Assembly: GCA_012974295.1 (NCBI GenBank)
Contig: JAAXQM010000058.1
Span: 1-9,626, forward strand
Reading direction: 5' to 3'
Source: Dehalococcoidales bacterium
Lineage (GTDB): Bacteria > Chloroflexota > Dehalococcoidia > E44-bin15
Length of the DNA: 9,626 nt
The position numbers and the translations under genes were made by a program. This document shows positions 1 to 6,317 of this stretch, piece by piece. The first letter of the stretch is position 1. Each line of letters starts with the position of its first letter. The notes below the pieces were generated by a model that was given only the letters and a program-made list of their open reading frames with translations, did no database searches and was not told the DNA's origin.

Positions 1-747
1 TAACAGGTTGATCGATTCCTCATTGGTGGCGTCGCAGGCAAGTTGAAATCCGCCCAGGCTGCGCAGTGCCAGGATGCTCCCCGCGCGGAGGAGTTCGCCG
101 GCTGCCTTAATCACATCATTGCATTGCAATGGATTACCGTTGCTGTCAACCAGAGACAATTCGGGACCACACCGGGGGCAGGCATTGGGCTGGGCATGAA
201 ATCTGCGGTCCAGGGGATTGTCGTATTCCTGTTGACATTGGGGGCACATCTGGAACTTACGCATGGTGGTATTGGGGCGATCATAGGGGATATCCTCGAT
301 GATGGTGAACCGGGGGCCGCAGTTGGTGCAGTTAGTAAAAGGATAGCGGTAGCGGCGGTTGGCAGTGGAGAAAATATCACTGAGGCAATCGTCGCAAGTG
401 GCAATATCGGGAGATATTAGCTGATATTTCCCCTTCTGGCTCGTGCTCTCGCGGATTTCAAAATTTTCGAACCTTTCATATTTTTCATGCTTTGCGTACT
501 TGGTGTGGCTTTCAGGGGATGGGGAGATAATATCAATATTTGCGATGCGGGCCAGGGGAGGGGCTTTCGCTTCAAGGTCAACGAGGAAGTTCTGTACCCT
601 GTCCTTATCTCCATCCACCTCAATCTCGACATTTCCCGAGGAATTGCGCACCCAGCCCTTCAAGTCGTGTTCATGAGCTAGCCGGTAAACAAAGGGTCTG
701 AAGCCAACCCCCTGCACTACCCCACCCACACGAATTCTCACGACCAT
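1..747 (-). CDS. hypF: Carbamoyltransferase HypF, N-terminal third (cut by window edge)
   Basis: HypF makes the thiocarbamate donor from carbamoyl phosphate and ATP that HypE turns into the cyanide ligands of [NiFe]-hydrogenase. The open frame covers 249 residues without a stop; HypF is usually about 750 residues, so roughly the first third is visible. An acylphosphatase domain fills residues 1-90, with the GVGFRPF loop (Arg17) and Asn35 as expected catalytic residues. Four CxxC pairs follow at C118/C121, C140/C143, C168/C171 and C190/C193, with spacings of 18, 24 and 18 that match the HypF double zinc finger exactly. The start of the YrdC-like domain (LGGFQLACDA) is visible near residue 231. 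The ATG at 747 directly follows an in-frame TAA, which fixes it as the first possible ATG; no clear Shine-Dalgarno precedes it. It sits 156 bases after metV and no hydrogenase subunit gene is in view. Confidence 0.95.
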   Translation of the reverse strand, partial: MVVRIRVGGVVQGVGFRPFVYRLAHEHDLKGWVRNSSGNVEIEVDGDKDRVQNFLVDLEAKAPPLARIANIDIISPSPESHTKYAKHEKYERFENFEIRESTSQKGKYQLISPDIATCDDCLSDIFSTANRRYRYPFTNCTNCGPRFTIIEDIPYDRPNTTMRKFQMCPQCQQEYDNPLDRRFHAQPNACPRCGPELSLVDSNGNPLQCNDVIKAAGELLRAGSILALRSLGGFQLACDATNEESINLL

Positions 748-870
748 TTACGCATTAATGAACACTATAGGGGTTGCTCTCATGAAATAATTAGTGGATT
801 AATTTAGCAGATCTCACGAAGCTTAGTAATGCCAGCCCCCTATCGATTTCAAGCTTCAACTGCAATAAGG

Positions 871-886
871 AGTTGCATAAGCAACT
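871..886 (-). terminator. Small hairpin after metV, possible weak terminator
   Basis: In the 157 bases between metV and hypF, the arms AGTTGC and GCAACT form a perfect 6-bp stem with a 4-base loop, starting 18 bases after the metV stop codon. On the minus strand it is followed by CCTTATT, not a real T-run, so intrinsic termination would be inefficient. I see no convincing promoter for hypF in the remaining gap: the best -10 candidate, TATAGT near 765-770, lacks a matching -35. The hairpin could instead be a processing site or chance. Confidence 0.25.
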
Positions 887-903
887 GTGATTCATCGAAG
901 TTA

Positions 904-1593
904 CTACTGCGAGTGGACCTCTTCCATTTCAGCTTTAACATAGGCTTCATTGACCTGTGTTGCCGGGAAGTCCTGTGTCCTGAAATCTTTAGGGGGGGCT
1001 ATATTTATGATATTATCCAGTTTGCCCTGCTTGATCAAGCGATCGTAGATCAATGCCCATGCGCAATCCCTGTTGGGGTCCGTCTCGCACTTTCCAAGCT
1101 GGCTCCCGCCGCACGGGCCGTTAAGTATGCTCTTGGGGCAGCGGGTTATCGGACAGATTCCAGCGTGTTCACCAAGAACACAGTTACCACAGGCGCGGCA
1201 TTTCTCGGACCAGCTGCCTTCTCCATCGGCCACACCTATGAAGCGAGTATTCAATCCGGGCATAACGGGTATGAGCTCCGAGAAATCAGATACCATCTGC
1301 ACTCCGGCACCACAGGCCATAGAGAGAACCACGTCGCATTCCTCAATCATCTTCATGATTGGCTCGATATACTCTCTATCACACTGGCGCTGTATCGTTG
1401 CTTCCTTGATCTCGGCATCCTCGTTATTGAGCTTGTTCGCCATTCTAAGCTGGGTCGCGAGAAGCTCAACCTCTTTCTCGCCGCCGGCCATACATACGCT
1501 GACACAGGTGCCGCAACCAAGAATCAGCACCTTCTTATAACCCCGGAGACTCTCCTTTATTTCCTCAAACGGCTTTCTCTCTCCTACAATCAT
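904..1593 (-). CDS. metV: MetV, zinc/iron-sulfur partner of methylenetetrahydrofolate reductase
   Basis: This 229-residue protein belongs to the MTHFR C-terminal-domain family (MetV). In acetogens MetV forms a complex with MetF, which reduces methylene- to methyl-tetrahydrofolate in the methyl branch of the Wood-Ljungdahl pathway. It is cysteine-rich: CGTCVSVC at 27-34, C71, C86, C94, the cluster C132/C135/C138, then C147, C152, C161 and C169. The motif RCPKSILNGPCGG (151-163) is a hallmark of the family, and the length is normal. The ATG at 1593 overlaps the mvhD stop as ATGA, so the two genes are translationally coupled; AGG lies five bases upstream. The gene ends with tandem stops TAG TAA. 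The hdrA-mvhD-metV order resembles the metVF-hdrABC-mvhD cluster of Moorella. metF is not next to it, so MetF must be encoded elsewhere, or MetV works with another partner. Confidence 0.9.
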   Translation of the reverse strand: MIVGERKPFEEIKESLRGYKKVLILGCGTCVSVCMAGGEKEVELLATQLRMANKLNNEDAEIKEATIQRQCDREYIEPIMKMIEECDVVLSMACGAGVQMVSDFSELIPVMPGLNTRFIGVADGEGSWSEKCRACGNCVLGEHAGICPITRCPKSILNGPCGGSQLGKCETDPNRDCAWALIYDRLIKQGKLDNIINIAPPKDFRTQDFPATQVNEAYVKAEMEEVHSQ

Positions 1594-2015
1594 GCTACCT
1601 TTTCCCTTCTCAGAGGATTAGGGCCCAGCTTCCGGGCTCGTTCTGTCATTTCATTAACAGCAGCGGCAAACAATGGGGCATCGGAGGCACCAGTATTAAA
1701 CATCTCAACACGCTCCGGTTCTATTCCCACTTCTTCAAGCAGTTTCTTAGCCTGCTTTACTCTCTTCTTCGCTCTCAGATTTCCTTCCAGGAAATGACAA
1801 TCGCCTTCCTCTCAGCCGGCGACGAAGGCAGCATCAACCCCATCCTCGAAAGCTTTTAATAGATGGAGCGTGTCCACTTTGCCGGTACACATTAGTTTCA
1901 CTATACGCACATTGGGCGAATACTCCATCCGCATAGAGCCAGCCAAATCGGCGGCTGAGTAGGCACAGTAGTGACAACAAAAGGCCACCACCTTGGGTTC
2001 ATAAGCCTCAACCAT
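1590..2015 (-). CDS. mvhD: MvhD-type hydrogenase iron-sulfur subunit with probable selenocysteine (UGA, residue 68)
   Basis: MvhD is a small [2Fe-2S] protein that passes electrons to HdrA from a hydrogenase, formate dehydrogenase or Flx-type module. Here the frame opens at ATG 2015 and meets TGA at 1814-1812, but then continues in the same frame for 73 family-typical codons to a TGA at 1592-1590. Read through, it gives 141 residues, the normal family length. The post-TGA part carries GDCHFLEGN, a conserved MvhD block, and ends with LGPNP. The paralogue at 8162-8590 has cysteine (IAGCHPGDCH) where this protein has the TGA (VAG-U-EEGDCH), also at residue 68. Other visible cysteines are C13, C14, C17, C43 and C73. 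AAGGA lies seven bases before the start. The gene follows hdrA by 24 bases and overlaps metV by four. Alternative: a nonsense mutation; the intact downstream frame and the hairpin argue against it. Gene calling that treats TGA as stop would end it at 67 residues. Confidence 0.88.
1779..1795 (-). promoter_or_regulatory. SECIS-like hairpin downstream of the in-frame UGA
   Basis: Sixteen bases after the in-frame TGA of mvhD the message reads ATTTCC-TGGAA-GGAAAT: a perfect 6-bp stem with a five-base loop UGGAA (a seventh U-A pair would leave loop GGA). The loop starts 22 bases after the TGA and has G as its second base. Bacterial SECIS elements are stem-loops inside the coding region shortly after UGA, with a G near the start of the apical loop, and bind SelB. 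Distance and loop fit that pattern; function is inferred. Confidence 0.65.
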
Positions 2016-2039
2016 AATCCTTTCCTTTCGTAGCTAACA

Positions 2040-4118
2040 TTAGCACAAGACTGCAGTCTTGGCAATTATTTGTTCATCAGAGTAGTGCCGTAGCTTTATA
2101 GCCTTGCGTGGACAAGCGCTGGCACAAATGCCGCATCCCTGACAGGCTGCTGGCTCGATGTACGCCGCCCCCCTATCATTGATAATCGGTACATTATAGG
2201 GACATGAGCGCACGCAGGTCAGGCAGGCTACACATCTGCCCTCATCAACCTCGGAAACGATCCCACCAACAATAATATGGGATTTCGAGAGGATAGTCAT
2301 AGCTCGTGATACAGCACCCCTCGCCTGCGAAATCGACTCAGATAGCGACTTTGGAGCGTGAGCAATACCACAAACGTACATACCCTCGTTAACGAAATCC
2401 AGAGGACGTAGCTTCAGATGTGCTTCCATATAGAAGCCATCCTGGGTTAATGGAAGCTTTAGTTGGCTGGAGAATTTCGCAGCATCTGACTGAGGCCTGA
2501 TGGCGCTGCTAAGCGCAACTAAATCCGGCTCGAGGAGAATATCTGTCCCAATAATCGGGTCGAATACTTCTACAGTCAACTTGCCATTATCTTCTTTAAC
2601 TTCAGGCTTTCTATCTACGTCGAACCTGATGAAGGTTACCCCTTTTCCCCTGGCCTCTTGATACTTAAGTTCATTCATCCCATAAGTACGGATATCGCGA
2701 TAGAGAACGTAGACCTCTATTTCCGGGTTCTGATTTTTAAGCTTGATGGCGTTCTTGACTGCCTCGCTGCAACAGATCCGGCTGCAGTACATATGATCCT
2801 CTTCGCGCGACCCGACACACTGTATCATGACAACCGATTTCAGATTATCGACGTTTGCTTCACCATTGGCGATCTTCTCCTCAAGGTCGCGCTGAGTTAG
2901 TACCCTGTCTGACTGGTCACATAGATACTCGTTAGGCCTGTACTCTACACCGCCGGTCGCTAGAATCACAACTCCGTGTTCGATCTCCTCAGTGCTCCCC
3001 TCGGCTGTGGAAATCGTGGTAGTGTAATTACCGATATAGCCGGAGAAATCTTTAATTTCGGCACCCGTATATACCCTTATGTTCGGCTCCTCCTCTATCT
3101 GTTTCACAATAGAGGATAGCAGAGCCTGAGGATCGGAGCCCTCCAATGTATAGTGAAGATGCCTCAGATTTCCGCCCAACTCGTTTTCTCGTTCGATTAG
3201 GACAGCCTCGAATCCCTGAGAGGCAATACCGAGGGCCGCAGTCATTCCTGCGATCCCGCCACCTATTACAACAGCATTTCGCTTAATCGGCGCCGTCGAT
3301 TCGTGTAGTGGTTCCAGGTTAACGGCACGGGCTACGGCCATTCTCACCAGATCTATGGCCTTCTCATTGGCTTCTGGTTTGTGTGTGGCGTGAACCCAGG
3401 AGCACTGGTCTCTTATATTGGCCATTTCAAACAGAAATCTGTTCAAACCCGCTTCGCGAATGGTGTCCTGAAAAAGTGGCTCATGCGTTCGTGGGCTGCA
3501 GGAAGCCACCACAACGCGATTAAGGTTATTCTCTTTTATAATCTCCACAAGCCTGGTCTGGGTATCGGTAGAGCAGGCATAGAGCTTCTCTTCAGCATAC
3601 ACTACGTATGGAAGCCCCTTGGCATATTCAGCAACGCTGGGCACATCGATCACCCGTGCGATGTTTGTCCCGCAACGGCAGACAAATACCCCCACCCGTG
3701 GTTCCTGACCAGCTGTATCTATCTCAGGGGGATACTCCTTATCGGTCACCAGCGTACCGCGAACATCAGCGATGCCCCGGGAGGCAAGGTAGGCAGCACT
3801 GCTGGCATGCATTACCGACTCGGGGATATCCATTGGTGAATCGAAAGCACCGGCCACGTAAATCCCGGGTTGGGAAGTAACATCCGGCTTAAACTCTTCG
3901 GTTTCGCAGAAGCCGAACCTATCGAGGTTTATAGCCAGTTTCTCAGCCAGATCCTTGGTGCTCGCGGAGGGAACCATTCCAACGGAGAGCACCACCATAT
4001 CGAACCTCTCCTCACTAACGCTTGTGTCATCCGCATACCTGACAAGCAAACTGCCGTCCGCTTCCTCGGGCATACATGCAGCAAACCGAAGAGCAGTAAT
4101 CCCTGCCACAGGTTTCAT
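2040..4118 (-). CDS. hdrA: HdrA-like FAD/iron-sulfur protein, C-terminal fragment of a broken double HdrA
   Basis: This is the larger, downstream part of an HdrA gene split by a frameshift. HdrA carries the FAD that bifurcates electrons. The first 120 residues match the end of an HdrA FAD domain (VVLSVGM at 43-48, then GIYVAGAFDSPMDIPES). A complete HdrA unit follows: the N-terminal cysteine domain (C147, C149, C182, C207, C239), an FAD-binding GGGIAGM at 286-292, QCVGSR with CSRICC at 433-450, and two ferredoxin motifs at C629/C632/C635/C639 and C659/C662/C665/C669. The stop is TAA at 2042-2040. The first ATG in this frame, at 4118, lies inside sequence coding QCVGSRDE in the other frame, so it is very unlikely to be a natural start; homologous coding seems to begin near 4078 (MPEEADGS). 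mvhD follows after 24 bases. Whether this fragment is translated alone is unknown. Confidence 0.85.
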   Translation of the reverse strand: MKPVAGITALRFAACMPEEADGSLLVRYADDTSVSEERFDMVVLSVGMVPSASTKDLAEKLAINLDRFGFCETEEFKPDVTSQPGIYVAGAFDSPMDIPESVMHASSAAYLASRGIADVRGTLVTDKEYPPEIDTAGQEPRVGVFVCRCGTNIARVIDVPSVAEYAKGLPYVVYAEEKLYACSTDTQTRLVEIIKENNLNRVVVASCSPRTHEPLFQDTIREAGLNRFLFEMANIRDQCSWVHATHKPEANEKAIDLVRMAVARAVNLEPLHESTAPIKRNAVVIGGGIAGMTAALGIASQGFEAVLIERENELGGNLRHLHYTLEGSDPQALLSSIVKQIEEEPNIRVYTGAEIKDFSGYIGNYTTTISTAEGSTEEIEHGVVILATGGVEYRPNEYLCDQSDRVLTQRDLEEKIANGEANVDNLKSVVMIQCVGSREEDHMYCSRICCSEAVKNAIKLKNQNPEIEVYVLYRDIRTYGMNELKYQEARGKGVTFIRFDVDRKPEVKEDNGKLTVEVFDPIIGTDILLEPDLVALSSAIRPQSDAAKFSSQLKLPLTQDGFYMEAHLKLRPLDFVNEGMYVCGIAHAPKSLSESISQARGAVSRAMTILSKSHIIVGGIVSEVDEGRCVACLTCVRSCPYNVPIINDRGAAYIEPAACQGCGICASACPRKAIKLRHYSDEQIIAKTAVLC

Positions 4119-4959
4119 CCCTTGAGCCCACGCATTGGATCCATGCTATCTTCACTGGGTGTTTGCCATCGGAAGGTCGCAGCACCTGACCCTGGAGCGG
4201 GCCGGAGGCGGAGAGAATGCGCTCGAACTGAAGGCTGGTAACGACGTTTGGCATCCACCCATATCCATATTGCGGCTTGATGGTGGCGTCAAACGGCTCA
4301 TAGCCAGGAGCAAGGATAATTGATCCAACGTCAATCTCAATATCCTCGTCTTGCTGCTCCCAGTTAATAGCACCTGCAGTGCAAAGCTTCTCGCAGACAC
4401 GGCATTGGGGTGGTGCTTTACCTTCCTCCCCATCTTCAGTAAATTGGAGATACTTCATATAGCGGCAGTTCTCCGTATCGATAACCGGCTTGAGCGGAAC
4501 TGCCTGTGGGAAAGGCACGTAGATTGCACTGCGGTTATCCATCTGCAAATTAAACTCAGACGGAACCTTTTCAGGGCACTTCTCCCAGCAGGTGCCGCAG
4601 CCGACACACAGATTTTCATCTATATATCGTGCTCGCTTCCGCACCTTGACTCTGAATTTCCCCGGCTCTCCATCAGCACTGATGACGTCCGCATAGGTAA
4701 TGATCTCAATATTTCTATGTTTGGATACCTCTATTAATTTGGGGGAAATTATACACGTAGAACAATCGTTGGTGGGGAAGGTTTTATCAAGCTGTGCCAT
4801 TCTTCCGCCAATGGAGGGGCCCTCCTCTACCAGGTACACTTTGAATCCTGACTCAGCTAGGTCTAGAGCCGACTGCATGCCGCTGATTCCACCCCCTACC
4901 ACCATTACCGCTCCTATCTTAGACGAATCCTGTTGACTTCCATTATCGCTCATAACCAT
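4027..4959 (-). CDS. hdrA: HdrA-like FAD/iron-sulfur protein, N-terminal fragment of the same broken gene
   Basis: This is the upstream part of the interrupted HdrA. Counting from ATG 4959, it shows the FAD-binding GGGISGM at 22-28, GGRMAQLDKTFPTNDCSTC to residue 69, a ferredoxin motif C118/C121/C124/C128 ending in P, C186/C189/C193 followed by TAGAI, and IQCVGSRDE with YCSSVCCMYA ending at 297. All these are HdrA signatures. After CCMYA homology stops: about 14 foreign residues follow and a TGA ends the frame at 4027, while the +1-type alternate frame resumes HdrA sequence roughly 50 residues further on in the family alignment. Start choice: the frame is open to a TTG at 4995, but ATG 4959 or ATG 4953 fits the usual distance to the GGGISG motif; AGGT lies six bases before 4953. 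Joined with the downstream part, the product would be a two-unit HdrA of roughly 1,000 residues. Confidence 0.85.
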   Translation of the reverse strand: MVMSDNGSQQDSSKIGAVMVVGGGISGMQSALDLAESGFKVYLVEEGPSIGGRMAQLDKTFPTNDCSTCIISPKLIEVSKHRNIEIITYADVISADGEPGKFRVKVRKRARYIDENLCVGCGTCWEKCPEKVPSEFNLQMDNRSAIYVPFPQAVPLKPVIDTENCRYMKYLQFTEDGEEGKAPPQCRVCEKLCTAGAINWEQQDEDIEIDVGSIILAPGYEPFDATIKPQYGYGWMPNVVTSLQFERILSASGPLQGQVLRPSDGKHPVKIAWIQCVGSRDETCGRDYCSSVCCMYARGSGRQFACQVCG

Positions 4960-5008
4960 ACCTATAATAATCCTTTTCCCCTGAGTATTGGCCAAGGATT
5001 TACTATTT

Positions 5009-5111
5009 GCCTACTCGGAAATCTTCCCATAATTGGATTATTAAACGCTAATCCCATTAACTCATGGAAACAGAGGATTGGGATGCTATACGATGCATCT
5101 TCCGAGTAAGC
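5009..5111. repeat. Long inverted repeat in the gap between nifU-like gene and broken hdrA
   Basis: The 221-base gap between the NifU-type gene and hdrA holds no gene that I can see. It contains two 12-base arms, GCCTACTCGGAA at 5009-5020 and TTCCGAGTAAGC at 5100-5111, complementary at 11 of 12 positions; the one mismatch becomes a G-U pair in minus-strand RNA. A nested 6-base pair (ATCCCA 5051-5056, TGGGAT 5079-5084) lies inside, and GATGCATC (5092-5099) is a perfect palindrome. It could be a structured leader for the hdrA transcript, or a small MITE-like element; TTT flanks both ends, which is too short to prove a target duplication. Confidence 0.4.
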
Positions 5112-5180
5112 TTTATGTGTAAATCCGGTCGCTTAGTGGCTCTTATTATTCCTGATGCGCTCTTTGGAAAATAACTATCA

Positions 5181-5399
5181 TCAGACGGCTATAACTTCTT
5201 TGATCTCAGGTATCTGCTCTTTAAGCACTCGCTCGATCCCCTCGTGCAGGGTCACGGTTGCCATTGGGCAACCGCTGCAAGCGCCGGTCAGCTTCAACTT
5301 AACCGTGCCATCGGTAACATCTACCAGCTCGACATCGCCACCATCGGCCTGCAACGACGGTCTTATCTCACCTAGAGCTGCTTCTACCTTTTCACGCAT
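5181..5399 (-). CDS. NifU C-terminal-domain protein (Fe-S scaffold type), 72 residues
   Basis: This small protein matches the C-terminal NifU domain (as in NfuA), which binds a [4Fe-4S] cluster between two subunits through a CxxC pair and hands it to target proteins. The signature is clear: LQADGGDVELVDV, then KLTGACSGCPMATVTL with the CxxC, then GIERVLKEQIPEI near the end. The frame is open to an ATG at 5426, but ATG 5399 is chosen because GGAGG lies six bases upstream (minus strand GAGGAGGTATTTT before the ATG) and the domain starts right there (MREKVEAAL). It lies 84 bases after the flxA-like gene, so it may share that transcript or have its own weak promoter. Placement next to proteins with many Fe-S clusters suggests a role in their maturation; that is inference. 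Confidence 0.9.
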   Translation of the reverse strand: MREKVEAALGEIRPSLQADGGDVELVDVTDGTVKLKLTGACSGCPMATVTLHEGIERVLKEQIPEIKEVIAV

Positions 5400-5428
5400 A
5401 AAATACCTCCTCTTATTCCCACGCAAGT

Positions 5429-5438
5429 AATGATCATT
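5429..5438. repeat. 10-bp perfect palindrome before the NifU-type gene
   Basis: AATGATCATT reads the same on both strands and lies 29 bases upstream of the NifU-type start codon. A weak promoter-like pair on the minus strand (TCAACT at 5477-5472, TAAAAT at 5454-5449, spacing 17) would place the palindrome just downstream of the transcription start, an operator-like position. Both are short and AT-rich, so chance is possible. Confidence 0.25.
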
Positions 5439-5483
5439 GTTTTCTTATATTTTATCGGAACGAATGTAATGAGTTGATGCGAT

Positions 5484-6317
5484 TTAAAATTGCTCGATGA
5501 GCTGTGAGATTTGCTCCATAGAGAAGACGGGGCCATCCTTGCAAACGTATTTATCACCTACATTGCACCGGGCACACTTGCCCAGGCCGCACTTCATCTT
5601 GCCTTCGAGTGTGGTAATGATTTGATTATCGGCAAAACCCAGCTTCCTTAGCTCAATAAGTGTGAAATGGATCATAATGGGTGGGCCGCACGTGATAGCA
5701 ATGGCATTCTGCGGCGAGAGCTTGAGTTCGCTAACTACTGAGGGAATAAGGGCGACTCTACCGGTCCAGTTCTCATTACCTGCATCGACAGTGAGCTCCA
5801 GCTTTGTCTTAGGCGACGCTGCCCATGTGTCGAACTCAGGCGCGAATACCAGGTCCTGAGGGCTGCGTGCTCCATTAATAATGACCAGGTCTCCATAGTC
5901 TTCTCTATAGTCGAGTACAGTGGTTATAATGGGACGCAATGGCGCAAAGCCGATGCCGCCGCCGATAATGAATATGTTTTTCCCCTTGTATTCATCCAGT
6001 GGGAAGTAGTTACCGAATGGCCCCCGCACCCCCACGGTCGCCCCCGGCTCCAGCTGGTGAAGGGCATTGGTAACAGTGCCGACACGTCTTATGGCAACAT
6101 CCACGCCAGCTTTATGGTGCGCTACTGATGTTATACCAAAGGGAGACTCACCTACCCCGAAGGCGGAGACGAAGACGAATTGCCCCGGCTTGTAGTCGAA
6201 GCCCTCTCTTATGTCGGGGTCATTCAACTCAAGTCTGAACAGCTTAACGTCGGGTGTAAGGTCAATTAACTCTTGTAGCGTGGATAAATAGGGCAGAAGC
6301 GGATTCTCAGGCTTCAC
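5484..6317 (-). CDS. flxA: FlxA-like FAD/NAD(P)-binding oxidoreductase with C-terminal [2Fe-2S] motif
   Basis: A 277-residue ferredoxin-NADP reductase-fold protein of the AsrB/HydG/FlxA group, expected to oxidise NAD(P)H and pass electrons to FlxB. The FAD domain covers about 10-105, with ESPFGITS (57-64) in the flavin-binding place and RGPFGNYFP at 98-106. The nucleotide-binding domain has GGGIGFAP (119-126) and CGPP (210-213). The C-terminus carries C243/C248/C251/C259 (CX4CX2CX7C), the [2Fe-2S] motif seen in PyrK and AsrB. Start is GTG at 6317, with GGAAG six bases upstream; it overlaps the flxB-like gene by 11 bases, so translation is coupled. Gene order mvhD-flxC-flxB-flxA next to hdrA matches the flxABCD-hdr clusters described in sulfate reducers and other anaerobes. 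AsrB of sulfite reductase is the alternative, but no asrC-like gene is present. Confidence 0.88.
   Translation of the reverse strand: MKPENPLLPYLSTLQELIDLTPDVKLFRLELNDPDIREGFDYKPGQFVFVSAFGVGESPFGITSVAHHKAGVDVAIRRVGTVTNALHQLEPGATVGVRGPFGNYFPLDEYKGKNIFIIGGGIGFAPLRPIITTVLDYREDYGDLVIINGARSPQDLVFAPEFDTWAASPKTKLELTVDAGNENWTGRVALIPSVVSELKLSPQNAIAITCGPPIMIHFTLIELRKLGFADNQIITTLEGKMKCGLGKCARCNVGDKYVCKDGPVFSMEQISQLIEQF

Noticed and set aside
750..900. Promoter for hypF in the gap after metV
   Set aside because: TATAGT could be a -10 box, but no -35-like hexamer occurs 16 to 18 bases upstream.
829..1797. A 322-codon open frame on the plus strand
   Set aside because: It lies opposite metV and mvhD, whose protein families are clear. 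Its translation has no recognisable domain and looks like a mirror reading of the real genes.
1812..2015. A 67-residue MvhD ending at the TGA, as a truncated gene
   Set aside because: The same frame continues with conserved MvhD sequence to the normal family length, so the TGA is better read as selenocysteine.
4027..4118. Programmed ribosomal frameshift joining the two hdrA frames
   Set aside because: A shift would restore the frame but not the roughly 50 missing conserved residues, and I see no slippery heptamer at the joint.
5009..5111. Selenocysteine tRNA (selC) in the gap
   Set aside because: The length of the repeat is suggestive, but there is no T-loop GTTC motif, no UCA anticodon arm and no CCA-like end.
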